Below, one piece after another: positions 34,220-42,353 of a stretch of DNA of 64,000 bases (positions are counted from its first letter, which is position 1; each line of letters starts with the position of its first letter). The stretch covers positions 1,240,001 through 1,304,000 of the forward strand of contig OZ244902.1 in the NCBI GenBank assembly GCA_965221635.1, written 5' to 3'. A program made the position numbers and the translations under genes. The notes beneath the pieces are model-generated. The model was not told the origin of the DNA. It saw only the letters and a list, made by a program, of their open reading frames with translations, and ran no database searches. The stretch is from JAAXHB01 sp965221635 (GTDB lineage Bacteria > Actinomycetota > Acidimicrobiia > Acidimicrobiales > Aldehydirespiratoraceae).

Positions 34220-36457
34220 ATGGGCCACCTGGCGCAGCATCAACCGGTGAGATGGGCACTGCCCGCAGTGATCGCCCTCGTGGCATCCCTGCTGATGGTG
34301 GTGGCCACCCCCGCACAAGCCGAACCGGGCATCGCCGAGGGCTCACTCGGGTACGACTCGGCATGCACGGCGCCCACGATCGAGGCCAACGACTTCACCG
34401 ACGTGAGCGACGGGCACACCCACCGCTCCGCCATCGACTGCCTTGTGCATTACGGGATCACCGTTGGCACCGGCGACGGCACCACGTTTGATCCCGAGGG
34501 CACCGTGACCCGTTCCCAGATGGCGTTGTTCATGCAACGCGCCGCCGATGTGGTGGGAGTGAACCTGGGCGGCGCCCTGGTGCAGGGCTTCACCGACATT
34601 GGCGGCCTGGCCACTTATGTCCAGCACACCATCAACCGTGTGGCCCACGCCGGGATCGTCACCGGCACCTCGCCCACAAGGTTCGGCCCCGGCGACGAGG
34701 TGACCCGAGGTGAGATGGCCAAAATCCTCGTGGCCTTCCTGAACAAGGCATCGTCACGAGTCTCGGTACACGAACAGACCGGCGTGGTAACGGTGACCCT
34801 CGCCAATGGCAGCACCCGCCGCGAGAGCGACGAAGTATTCGCAGACTCGCGCTTCACCGCGCCGGTGGTGGTGGATCGTGCGGTGAGCGCCCTCGCCGAG
34901 CTGGGTGTGGCCAGGGGCACCACCACCACCACGTTCACGCCCGACAGGCCCGTGACCAGGGCACAGATGGCGGCGTTCATCACCCGAGCGCTTGCCTTCA
35001 CCGAAGCCCGGCCGGTGGGAATCAGCATCAGCCCGGCGTTTTTGTTGCACAACGCCACCACCTACACCATCCACGTGAGAGACGAGAACTTCAATCCCAT
35101 TCGCAACGCCCGCATCGACGTGTTTTATGTGCGGGGCGACAGCTCACGGGCGTTCACGTCCTCAGGGCGATGCAACACCAACGTGTCCACCGGTGGCGTG
35201 CGCTCGGCCCAGTCGGGCGCGTGCAGGATCGACGCCATCGATCAGCTCACCAACCGCAACGGTCAACTATCGGTGACCGTTCCGTACCGAACGGATTCCA
35301 CAACCCCGATCACCGTGTGGGCTTGGAGCGGCCAGATAGGCGAACAGTTCCAGACCAGCCGGCTGCACTCCACCTTCGTGAGCGCCGCCGCGCCGCCGCC
35401 CCCGTCGGTGGCCACCGGCACGGAATACCTCGTGACCGCTGTTCCCGACACCGGCTATGCCCGACTCGGCGCCCGCGCCACCGTGACACTCCAAGTGGTG
35501 GATCGCACAGGGCCCGTGGCGGAACCGGGCCGCGTGTTCAGAGGCCACATCGAAACCAGGCTCGGAAGCGACACCGGTGTGGTGCTGGTGTCACGCCCCT
35601 TCGAGTTGATCACTGACTCATCCGGGGCAGCCACATTCACCGTGGGCGGATCATCGGAGTACATGGTTGACAGGCCCTTCGACGAGCCCGATCAGGTGGT
35701 GTCCTGGACGCTCGAGGAGGTGCCCAACATTTTCGACATCGACCCCACCACCATCACCGGGCGTTACGGAGGCGCCAACAACTACGGCGCGATCCGCGCC
35801 GACAGGGACAACGTGACCAGTTTGGTGTTCAGCGACGACGCTCCTGTGGCAGCGTCGATCTCGGCCCGGCCGGACGAGCGTTACGCCTGGTCGAGCGGAA
35901 GCAACGCCGCCAATTCGGTGGTGGTGAGCGTGACCGACCAGTACGGGCAGGGTTTGTTCAACTACCCGGTGCGGCTGATTGCCACGCTTTCGGAGGTGCC
36001 AAGGAGCGCCTTGTACACCAGCACCGACGGCACCGTGAGGATCGGCATCGGGCAGAAGCTGGCCGGTTCCTGGCGTGAGCAGATCGTGGTGGAAGGCATC
36101 GCCGAGGACAACCTGCGCACCGAGTTCAGCGTGATCTGGGCCGAACTGCCCGACAGCAGCTACACCAGCACCACTCACAGCCGCAACGTGGTGGCAGCCG
36201 ACGAGTTCCGATCCGAGATCGTGGTTACCGATCTGAACCGCTACTACGTGCTGTTCTACGACGCCACGGACCGGTTCTACCTGTCCGATATCACCTCATC
36301 GCCGCCGAGAGGCTTGAGCGAAGTGTCGCTGCCTGTGTTCAACGAGGCCCTCACCAGTGCCGTGGCCGAGGACTCGGGCAAGGTGGCCCGCTTGTCGTGG
36401 CGCAACCTCAACCCGTCCGGGGACACCGTCACAACCTGGACTCTGCGAGTGACCTGA
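34220..36457 (+). CDS. Secreted SLH-domain protein, candidate S-layer protein (paralogue 2)
   Basis: 745-residue paralogue of the preceding gene, colinear along its length. Signal peptide 1-34 (AVIALVASLLMVVATPAQAEP), three SLH repeats (first containing FTDVSDGHTHRSAIDCLVHYG, third EVFADSR...VSALAELGVARGTT), then the same beta-rich modules (DQYGQGLFNYPVRL; AATFTVGGSSEYMV) and the same C-terminal domain (RYYVLFYDATDRFYLSD; EDSGKVARLSW). The four cysteines are conserved. It starts at GTG 34217 or ATG 34220, with AGGAGG upstream. Divergence from paralogue 1 outside the SLH region is substantial, suggesting an old duplication with separate functions or alternative surface coats. Confidence 0.8.
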   Translation: MGHLAQHQPVRWALPAVIALVASLLMVVATPAQAEPGIAEGSLGYDSACTAPTIEANDFTDVSDGHTHRSAIDCLVHYGITVGTGDGTTFDPEGTVTRSQMALFMQRAADVVGVNLGGALVQGFTDIGGLATYVQHTINRVAHAGIVTGTSPTRFGPGDEVTRGEMAKILVAFLNKASSRVSVHEQTGVVTVTLANGSTRRESDEVFADSRFTAPVVVDRAVSALAELGVARGTTTTTFTPDRPVTRAQMAAFITRALAFTEARPVGISISPAFLLHNATTYTIHVRDENFNPIRNARIDVFYVRGDSSRAFTSSGRCNTNVSTGGVRSAQSGACRIDAIDQLTNRNGQLSVTVPYRTDSTTPITVWAWSGQIGEQFQTSRLHSTFVSAAAPPPPSVATGTEYLVTAVPDTGYARLGARATVTLQVVDRTGPVAEPGRVFRGHIETRLGSDTGVVLVSRPFELITDSSGAATFTVGGSSEYMVDRPFDEPDQVVSWTLEEVPNIFDIDPTTITGRYGGANNYGAIRADRDNVTSLVFSDDAPVAASISARPDERYAWSSGSNAANSVVVSVTDQYGQGLFNYPVRLIATLSEVPRSALYTSTDGTVRIGIGQKLAGSWREQIVVEGIAEDNLRTEFSVIWAELPDSSYTSTTHSRNVVAADEFRSEIVVTDLNRYYVLFYDATDRFYLSDITSSPPRGLSEVSLPVFNEALTSAVAEDSGKVARLSWRNLNPSGDTVTTWTLRVT

Positions 36458-36459
36458 CC

Positions 36460-36475
36460 GCCCCCCGAAGGGGGC
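36460..36475. terminator. Hairpin between convergent SLH gene 2 and tetR
   Basis: GCCCCC-CGAA-GGGGGC immediately after the SLH gene 2 stop codon. A stable CGAA tetraloop hairpin; usable in both directions. Confidence 0.6.
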
Positions 36476-36492
36476 AGCCAAGTGTGGGGTGA

Positions 36493-37221
36493 CTAGTCGG
36501 TGTCGGCGTTGGATGCCCTGGGCGACTTGAAGAGCTCGCCCTTCAGCCCGGCTATCAGCAGATCCACGGCCTCGGAGGGCTGTGCGGCCCGTCCGCTGAT
36601 CACGCAGTAGTAGATCACGCCGTAGTACAGGATCGCGATCAGCTCGGCGATGCCCTCGTAGGGCACGTCGGGGTTGATCTCGTCACGCAGGTGGGCGCGG
36701 ATCATCATCTGCTCACAGTTGCGCCGTAGCCGCATCAACTGGTTGCGGTCTATGTAGCGGTTCAACTCCGGAGTGCGGCGGGTTTCGAGAAGCCCGATGG
36801 CGTTGAACCTGGCCAGAGCCGCGTCCTCGCCGTGGATCTGAGCCACCGTCTGCAGCAGTACACCGAGCTGATCGGCGATGGGCGTGTCGCTCACCTCGGC
36901 GAGAGCCTCGTCGATGCGCTCGTGCAGCTGCTGCAGGGAGTCATTGGCCACGGCGCCGAACAGCTCCCGCTTGGAACCGAAGTGGTGATACAGCGGGCCG
37001 GTGCTGAGACCGGCGAGTTCGGCGATGTCGCTGTTGGATGTCTTGTCGTAGCCGAAAGCGCCGAAGCACTCCCTGGCTGCGTCAAGCAGGCTCTGCTTGG
37101 TGCGCGTGCTGTCGGAGGCCGGGGGGCGCCCCGGCCCGCGCCGGGTGCGACGGCCCGTGTCCGGATAGGCGTGCGACGATCGCTCGTCGGCAGTGGTTTG
37201 GGGGGTGCTGGGAGTATCCAT
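36493..37221 (-). CDS. TetR-family transcriptional regulator
   Basis: 242-residue repressor. After a charged N-terminus comes the TetR helix-turn-helix (about 42-88): SLLDAARECFGAFGYDKTSNSDIAEL split by AGLSTGPLYHHFGSKRELFGAV, a textbook match. The ligand-binding half (90-225) is helical and typical of regulators of fatty-acid or steroid genes, without a recognised ligand. A 25-bp perfect palindrome lies 16-40 bp before the ATG, overlapping the place of a -35 element, so autorepression is likely. The ATG at 37221 follows TAGTCT by 6 nt. No obvious target operon is adjacent besides itself and the DUF368 gene. Confidence 0.9.
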   Translation of the reverse strand: MDTPSTPQTTADERSSHAYPDTGRRTRRGPGRPPASDSTRTKQSLLDAARECFGAFGYDKTSNSDIAELAGLSTGPLYHHFGSKRELFGAVANDSLQQLHERIDEALAEVSDTPIADQLGVLLQTVAQIHGEDAALARFNAIGLLETRRTPELNRYIDRNQLMRLRRNCEQMMIRAHLRDEINPDVPYEGIAELIAILYYGVIYYCVISGRAAQPSEAVDLLIAGLKGELFKSPRASNADTD

Positions 37222-37233
37222 GCGACAAGACTA
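37219..37233 (-). promoter_or_regulatory. leaderless -10 element of tetR
   Basis: TAGTCT on the minus strand (37233-37228), 6 nt, then ATG 37221. Confidence 0.6.
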
Positions 37234-37236
37234 GCA

Positions 37237-37261
37237 AAATACTGACCGCGAGTCAGTATTT
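37237..37261. promoter_or_regulatory. TetR-type operator palindrome
   Basis: AAATACTGAC-CGCGA-GTCAGTATTT, a perfect inverted repeat with 10-bp arms, ending 4 bp from the tetR -10 element. Position and symmetry fit an autoregulatory operator. Confidence 0.75.
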
Positions 37262-37440
37262 ATCTTCCTGCTCAGCATTATTTCTGTGGCTCATCTGGAG
37301 AAATGTGCCCGAGATTTTGTATCTCTGAAGGCTTTTCACGTGGTTATAAGCGATACAGCGCTACTACATACACGAACCTGATAAAGCAGCAACAATCTAT
37401 CAACAAAAATAATATCGCCCAAAATCGCCCGGCGGCTGCT
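37262..37440. other. AT-rich non-coding stretch between tetR and the DUF368 gene
   Basis: About 180 bp of roughly 40% GC in a window that is otherwise near two-thirds GC. Contains TTATAAG and A-tracts. No gene or clear repeat seen. It may hold further regulator sites or be a remnant of transferred DNA. Confidence 0.5.
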
Positions 37441-37521
37441 GGAATCCCCTACCGCTGATGTGTCATGTGGGCCCGCGTTCGAGATGCCCGCCGCTGTGCT
37501 GGGCGCAGCGTGAGCGGCCGC

Positions 37522-38604
37522 TCAGGGCTGATCCGGCAAGTGCGCCTGGGCTCCGCCATGTTCGTCTCCGGCGGTCGAGTGCTGCGGGCCCGCTTCGGCG
37601 GTGGCCGGCCTGGTGTTGCCTGGGAGACGGCTTGAGGAGCCGAGGTGAACCAGTGCCAGCACCACGGCGAACCCGACGGCGGCTGCAACCGTGGGAGCTA
37701 GCCAGCTGTCGGCGGTGGGCCACGCCAGATCGGTGGAGGCGATGTCGGTGCCCTCGTGGTGGTCGATTGCGCCAATACCGTTCGGCCAGGGCCACAGCAC
37801 CCGTATCGACCCTGCCATCAGGCCCACCATCGTTGCCATCACCAGGTGACGGGCGCGATCCAACAAGCGGCCCAGCAGCGTGGAGAACAAGGCCAGGCCC
37901 ACCAGTGCGCCAAAGCCCACGGCGGCAGCGTCGGCCCAGAGGCGCTGGTCCACGATGTTGATCACCGCTGTGTACATGCCCACCATCAGCAGCACGAACG
38001 CGCCGCTAATTCCCGGCAGCACCATCGCGCACACCGCCACGGCGCCCGCGGCCAGCAGAACAAGCGGCGAAGGATCCTCCACCGGCCCGGCTCGCAATCC
38101 CAGCAAGGCAAACGTGGTGCCTGCAACTCCTGCCGTTACCAGCAGGCGGCCCAGGTGGCGCCAGTGGTACAGCCGTCCGGCGGCCAGCGCAGAGGCCCCA
38201 ACGAGACCACAAAACAAGCCGGCCATCGTCTCGGGGCGGGCCTCCAGTTGCGCTCGGATAACCGACGCCAGCCCCACCACCGAGCACAAGATCCCAACCG
38301 GCACCGTGATCACCAACAACCAGTCCACCCGCCCAAGCCGCTGAGCGGCCCCCATGCGCCAGGTGCGCCCACGGCGGCCCACCACACCCCGCAACAGCAA
38401 ACCCCCGGCTTCGGCCATGGCCCGCAGCGAACCCAGGAGTCGCTCGTAGATCCCCAGCACCACGGCCATCGTTCCCCCCGACACGCCAGGCACCACATCA
38501 GCCGCCCCCATAACCATCCCCCGAGCCACCCCACCAACCACCCGCCCCGCCAGGCCCCACGGTTGGGCGGACGCCCGTGCCGGAGCGGTCACAGGGGGGT
38601 GCAT
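37522..38604 (-). CDS. DUF368 membrane protein (polyprenyl-phosphate translocase family)
   Basis: Multi-helix membrane protein. The N-terminal RGMVMGAADVVPGVSGGTMAVVLGIYERLL and the repeated CAMVLPGISGAFVLLMVGMY are the paired PG(V/I)SG motifs that define DUF368. Members (PopT) were recently linked to recycling undecaprenyl phosphate across the membrane. About eight to ten helices to residue 340, then a hydrophilic tail. ATG 38604 was chosen; an in-frame GTG at 38622 adds six residues. It lies upstream of tetR in the same direction, but 300 bp away. Confidence 0.82.
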   Translation of the reverse strand: MHPPVTAPARASAQPWGLAGRVVGGVARGMVMGAADVVPGVSGGTMAVVLGIYERLLGSLRAMAEAGGLLLRGVVGRRGRTWRMGAAQRLGRVDWLLVITVPVGILCSVVGLASVIRAQLEARPETMAGLFCGLVGASALAAGRLYHWRHLGRLLVTAGVAGTTFALLGLRAGPVEDPSPLVLLAAGAVAVCAMVLPGISGAFVLLMVGMYTAVINIVDQRLWADAAAVGFGALVGLALFSTLLGRLLDRARHLVMATMVGLMAGSIRVLWPWPNGIGAIDHHEGTDIASTDLAWPTADSWLAPTVAAAVGFAVVLALVHLGSSSRLPGNTRPATAEAGPQHSTAGDEHGGAQAHLPDQP

Positions 38605-38653
38605 ACCCCGGCTAATCGGCACTGGAGTCAGGGCCGGGCCGGCTGGGTGGGGG

Positions 38654-39427
38654 TTAGGTTTGGGAGGCCAGGCGACGGCTCTTGAACTTGGCCTTCACGT
38701 AGTCGCGGTTCAGCAGGGCTATGAAATCAAGGCTGATTTCCTTGGGGCAGGCGTCGTGGCATTCGCCGTGGTTGGTACACGAGCCGAAGTACTGCTCCAT
38801 GGTCTCAACCATCGCCTCGCTGCGGCGCCAGCGTTCGGGCTGGCCCTGGGGCAACACGTTGAGATGGCCGAGTTTGGCTGCTGTGAACAGCTGAGCCGCT
38901 GAGTTGGGGCATGCCGCCACGCACGCCCCGCAGCCAATGCACTGAGCGGCGTCCATGGCAAAATCGGACACCTCTTTGGGCACGGGAGTGTCGTTTGCGT
39001 CCGGGGCGGTGCCTGTGGGCGCCGAGATGAAACCTCCGGCTTGCACGATCCTGTCGAACGCCCGGCGGTCAACCATCAAGTCGCGCACCACCGGAAACGA
39101 CGCCGCCCTGAAAGGCTCCACGGTGATCTCGTCGCCGTCGCTGAACTTGCGCATGTGAAGCTGACACGTTGCGGTGGCCCGCTGACCGCCGTGGGGCCGC
39201 CCGTTGATCATCACCCCGCACGTTCCGCAAATCCCCTCACGGCAGTCATGCGCGAACACCACCGGATCGATCCCGTCGGCGATGAGGCGCTCGTTCACGA
39301 TGTCGAGCATCTCCAGAAACGACGCATCGTCGGGAATGTCGGTGGCATCCACCTTCAGGAACCGCCCCGGGGAGTCCGGCCCGTCCTGTCGCCAGATTCG
39401 CAATTTCAAATTGAGCATCCGGCTCAC
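38654..39427 (-). CDS. sdhB: Succinate dehydrogenase iron-sulfur subunit
   Basis: Electron-transfer subunit of complex II. Three cluster motifs in order: HDCREGICGTCG (2Fe-2S, about residue 60), CIGCGACVAACPNSA (4Fe-4S) and CTNHGECHDACPKEI (3Fe-4S). Length 257. The C-terminus FIALLNRDYVKAKFKSRRL is typical of the enzymes with a single five-helix anchor. It is the last gene of sdhC-sdhA-sdhB, 34 bp after sdhA, and has no -10 element of its own. Confidence 0.95.
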   Translation of the reverse strand: MSRMLNLKLRIWRQDGPDSPGRFLKVDATDIPDDASFLEMLDIVNERLIADGIDPVVFAHDCREGICGTCGVMINGRPHGGQRATATCQLHMRKFSDGDEITVEPFRAASFPVVRDLMVDRRAFDRIVQAGGFISAPTGTAPDANDTPVPKEVSDFAMDAAQCIGCGACVAACPNSAAQLFTAAKLGHLNVLPQGQPERWRRSEAMVETMEQYFGSCTNHGECHDACPKEISLDFIALLNRDYVKAKFKSRRLASQT

Positions 39428-39461
39428 TTGGGGCTCCTTGATGGGATCGGAGGGGCGGGGG

Positions 39462-41381
39462 TCACTTGTAGTTGCGCTGGGTGAGGCTCACACTGGAGAA
39501 CTCGAGCGGCTCGGGGATCATCTCCTGGGTGGTGTCGGGCCCCTGCCACGCCCACGCGGCCACGTACGCGAAGTTGTCGTCGTCTCGCAGGGCTTCGCCT
39601 TCGGGTGTCTGGTGCTCTTCGCGGAAGTGCCCGCCGCAGGACTCTTCGCGGTGCAAGGCGTCGCGCACCTTCAACTCGGCCATTTCCATGAAGTCGTCCA
39701 CCCGGTTGACCTTCTCGAGCGACTGGTTGGTGGTGGCCGCGGATCCCAGCACCCGAACGTCGCTGCGGAACTCCTCACGCAACGCGGGGATTTCGCTTAG
39801 GGCTTTCTCCAGGCCGGTGCGGTTGCGGGCCATGCCGCAGTGCTCCCACACGATCTTGCCAAGCTCGCGGTGGTAGTGATCGGTGGACTTGGTGCCCTTC
39901 ACCGAAAGCCAGCGGTTGGTGCGATCCTGCACTTCGGCCACCGCCGCGGCGAACACCGGATCATCCGCCGGCACCGGCGCATCACCGAGCTTCGCCGCGA
40001 GGTAGTCGCCGATCGTGTAGGGCAACACGAAGTACCCGTCTGCGAGGCCTTGCATCAAAGCTGACGCCCCGAGCCGGTTGGCGCCGTGATCGGAGAAGTT
40101 GCACTCACCAATGGCGTACAGCCCGGCGATGGTGGTCATCAGGTTGTAGTCCACCCACAAGCCGCCCATGGTGTAGTGGGTGGCTGGGTAGATGCGCATC
40201 GGTGACCGGTAGGGATCCTCGCCGGTGATGCGCTCGTACATGTCGAAAAGGTTGCCGTACTTCTCCTGCACGGTTTGTTGGCCGTCGCGGGCGATCACAT
40301 CGGCGAAATCCAGGTACACGCCGTTGCGCAGCGGCCCCACGCCGTAACCCTGATCCACCACCGTTTTGGCGTTGCGCGACGCAACGTCACGAGGCACGAG
40401 ATTGCCGAAAGCGGGGTACTTCTCCTCGAGGTAGTAGTAACGGTCGGCTTCTGGGATCTGATCGGCGCTGCGGGTGTCGTCCATTTCGCGGGGCACCCAG
40501 ATGCGCCCGTCGTTGCGCAACGACTCGGACATGAGCGTGAGCTTGGACTGGAAGTCGTCGCTGGCGGGAATGCACGTGGGATGGATTTGCGTGTAGCACG
40601 GATTGGCGAACGCCGCTCCCCGCCGGTGCGCACGCCAGGCCGCGGTGACGTTGCAGTTCATGGCGTTGGTGGACAGGTAGTACACGTTGCCGTAACCGCC
40701 GGTGGCGAGCACCACGGCGTGACCGTTGTGGGCTCGGATTTCGCCTGTGAGCAGGTCACGGGTGATGATTCCGCACGCCTCGCCGTCCTTGGTGACGATG
40801 TCGAGCACGTCGCTGCGGTTGTGCAGCTTCACCCGCCCCGCGGCCACCTGCGCCGAGAGGGCCTGGTAGGCGCCGAGCAGGAGCTGCTGGCCGGTTTGGC
40901 CTCGGGCGTAGAAGGTGCGGCTCACCTGCGCCCCGCCAAAAGACCGATTGGCCAGCAGGCCGCCGTACTCACGGGCGAAAGGCACGCCTTGGGCGGCGCA
41001 CTGGTCGATGATGTTCTCCGACACCTGCGCCAAGCGGTACACGTTGGCCTCACGGGAGCGGTAGTCGCCGCCTTTGATCGTGTCGTAAAACAATCGGAAC
41101 ACCGAGTCGCCGTCGTTGCGGTAGTTCTTGGCTGCGTTGATTCCGCCCTGCGCGGCTATCGAATGCGCCCGCCGGGGTGAGTCGTGGAAAGTGAACGCCT
41201 CAACGTTGTAGCCGAGCTCGGCCAGCGAGGCAGCCGCGGATGCGCCCGCCAGGCCGGTGCCCACCACCAGGATCGTGAAGCGCCGTTTGTTGGCGGGGTT
41301 CACGAGCTGCACCGAGAACTTGTGGTTGTCCCACTTGTCGGCGAGGGGGCCCTCAGGGATGCGGGCTTGCAGCTGTGTCAT
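39462..41381 (-). CDS. sdhA: Succinate dehydrogenase flavoprotein subunit
   Basis: FAD-containing catalytic subunit of succinate dehydrogenase, 639 residues. FAD fold VVGTGLAGASAAASLAELGY (about 38-57), the covalent-FAD region RRAHSIAAQGGINAAKNY with the modified His, and the substrate site HPTCIP and later YPATHYTMGGLWVDYNL plus GECNFSDHGANRLGASAL. The sequence is of the type paired with a cytochrome b558-like single anchor. Its ATG overlaps the sdhC stop by ATGA (41378-41381), so the two are translationally coupled. Confidence 0.95.
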   Translation of the reverse strand: MTQLQARIPEGPLADKWDNHKFSVQLVNPANKRRFTILVVGTGLAGASAAASLAELGYNVEAFTFHDSPRRAHSIAAQGGINAAKNYRNDGDSVFRLFYDTIKGGDYRSREANVYRLAQVSENIIDQCAAQGVPFAREYGGLLANRSFGGAQVSRTFYARGQTGQQLLLGAYQALSAQVAAGRVKLHNRSDVLDIVTKDGEACGIITRDLLTGEIRAHNGHAVVLATGGYGNVYYLSTNAMNCNVTAAWRAHRRGAAFANPCYTQIHPTCIPASDDFQSKLTLMSESLRNDGRIWVPREMDDTRSADQIPEADRYYYLEEKYPAFGNLVPRDVASRNAKTVVDQGYGVGPLRNGVYLDFADVIARDGQQTVQEKYGNLFDMYERITGEDPYRSPMRIYPATHYTMGGLWVDYNLMTTIAGLYAIGECNFSDHGANRLGASALMQGLADGYFVLPYTIGDYLAAKLGDAPVPADDPVFAAAVAEVQDRTNRWLSVKGTKSTDHYHRELGKIVWEHCGMARNRTGLEKALSEIPALREEFRSDVRVLGSAATTNQSLEKVNRVDDFMEMAELKVRDALHREESCGGHFREEHQTPEGEALRDDDNFAYVAAWAWQGPDTTQEMIPEPLEFSSVSLTQRNYK

Positions 41382-42259
41382 CGGATGAATCCATCAAAGG
41401 TGGCGGTGTGGGGGATCTCGTGGGGCGCCACGGCCTCGGCGTGGGCGTCGGGGGTGCGGTTGTCCTCGTCGATCAGGCCGGCTTGCACCATCACCGGGAA
41501 GCTCAGGTTGCCCACACAGATCACTGACGCCACCACCATGGCGAAACCCTTGCGCAGGCGGTGCAGGCGTGGGTTGTTCACGCCGAGGCTCTGGAACATC
41601 GACCAGGCGCCGTGGTAGATGTGAACCGCCAAGGCGATGTTGGCCACCACGTAGATGATCGCCACCGGAATCGAAGACATCGACGCCACCACGTTGTGAT
41701 ACACGTCGCCGCGCACGTAGTCGTCTCCCAGCCACCAACCCCAGGTGAGGTCGGCCAGGTGAAACAGCACGTACAGGCCAACAATCGGGCCTGTCCAGCG
41801 CATCGTGCGGCTGGCGTAAGTGGCGGCGGCGTAGTCCTGGCGGGAGGCGTAACGCTTGCGGCCGCTCACCCAACCGGCCCGCTCGCTGCTGCGGCGGCTC
41901 ATTTCCTTGAGCGAGTAGGCGCTGTGAATGTGCAACACGAACATTGCGATCAGCCCCAGGCGTAGCAGCCACAAAATCAGCGTGCGTGGCACCAGGTGAC
42001 CGCCAAGGTCGCGCAACGCCTCGGCGTACTCGTTGATCTGGGTGGGGCCCTCGTAAAGGTGCAGGTTGCCGATCATGTGAACGATCACAAAGCCCAGCAA
42101 CCCCAGGCCCGTTAGAGCCATCACGTACTTCTTGCCCACCGCGGACTGGTACAGGCTGAGCGGCCACGGAAGCCTGCGCCGGGGTTTCCGCAACGGTGCA
42201 ACCCGCTCGGCGGGCGCCTGAGCGGCGGTCGCTTCAGGCGCGGTCACAGCAGAAGCCAT
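41378..42259 (-). CDS. sdhC: Succinate dehydrogenase cytochrome b (five-helix anchor)
   Basis: Membrane anchor of complex II, 293 residues with five helices, as in the B. subtilis-type enzyme; no separate sdhD is needed. Helix 1 starts at VGKKYVMALTGLGLLGFVIVH; haem-ligand histidines are suggested by HMIGNLH, LHIHSAYS, YVLFHLADL and HIYHGAW. The Ala/Pro-rich N-terminus (1-30) and the C-terminal 35 residues are soluble. ATG 42259 follows TAGCTT by 6 nt, so the operon promoter is here. Confidence 0.92.
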   Translation of the reverse strand: MASAVTAPEATAAQAPAERVAPLRKPRRRLPWPLSLYQSAVGKKYVMALTGLGLLGFVIVHMIGNLHLYEGPTQINEYAEALRDLGGHLVPRTLILWLLRLGLIAMFVLHIHSAYSLKEMSRRSSERAGWVSGRKRYASRQDYAAATYASRTMRWTGPIVGLYVLFHLADLTWGWWLGDDYVRGDVYHNVVASMSSIPVAIIYVVANIALAVHIYHGAWSMFQSLGVNNPRLHRLRKGFAMVVASVICVGNLSFPVMVQAGLIDEDNRTPDAHAEAVAPHEIPHTATFDGFIR

Positions 42260-42271
42260 TGCTTCAAGCTA
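42257..42271 (-). promoter_or_regulatory. leaderless -10 element of sdhCAB
   Basis: TAGCTT on the minus strand (42271-42266), 6 nt, then ATG 42259. The divergent oxygenase start lies 91 bp away. Confidence 0.6.
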
Positions 42272-42336
42272 TCCGCCGGTGTGTGGCTGTGGCGACGCGT
42301 GCCATCCGGGGCGTGAGCCCGGCGCACGGCGTGTTC

Positions 42337-42353
42337 TAGGATCGGTGCTCATG
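42337..42353 (+). promoter_or_regulatory. leaderless -10 element of the oxygenase pair
   Basis: TAGGAT (42337-42342), 8 nt, then ATG 42351. Confidence 0.55.
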
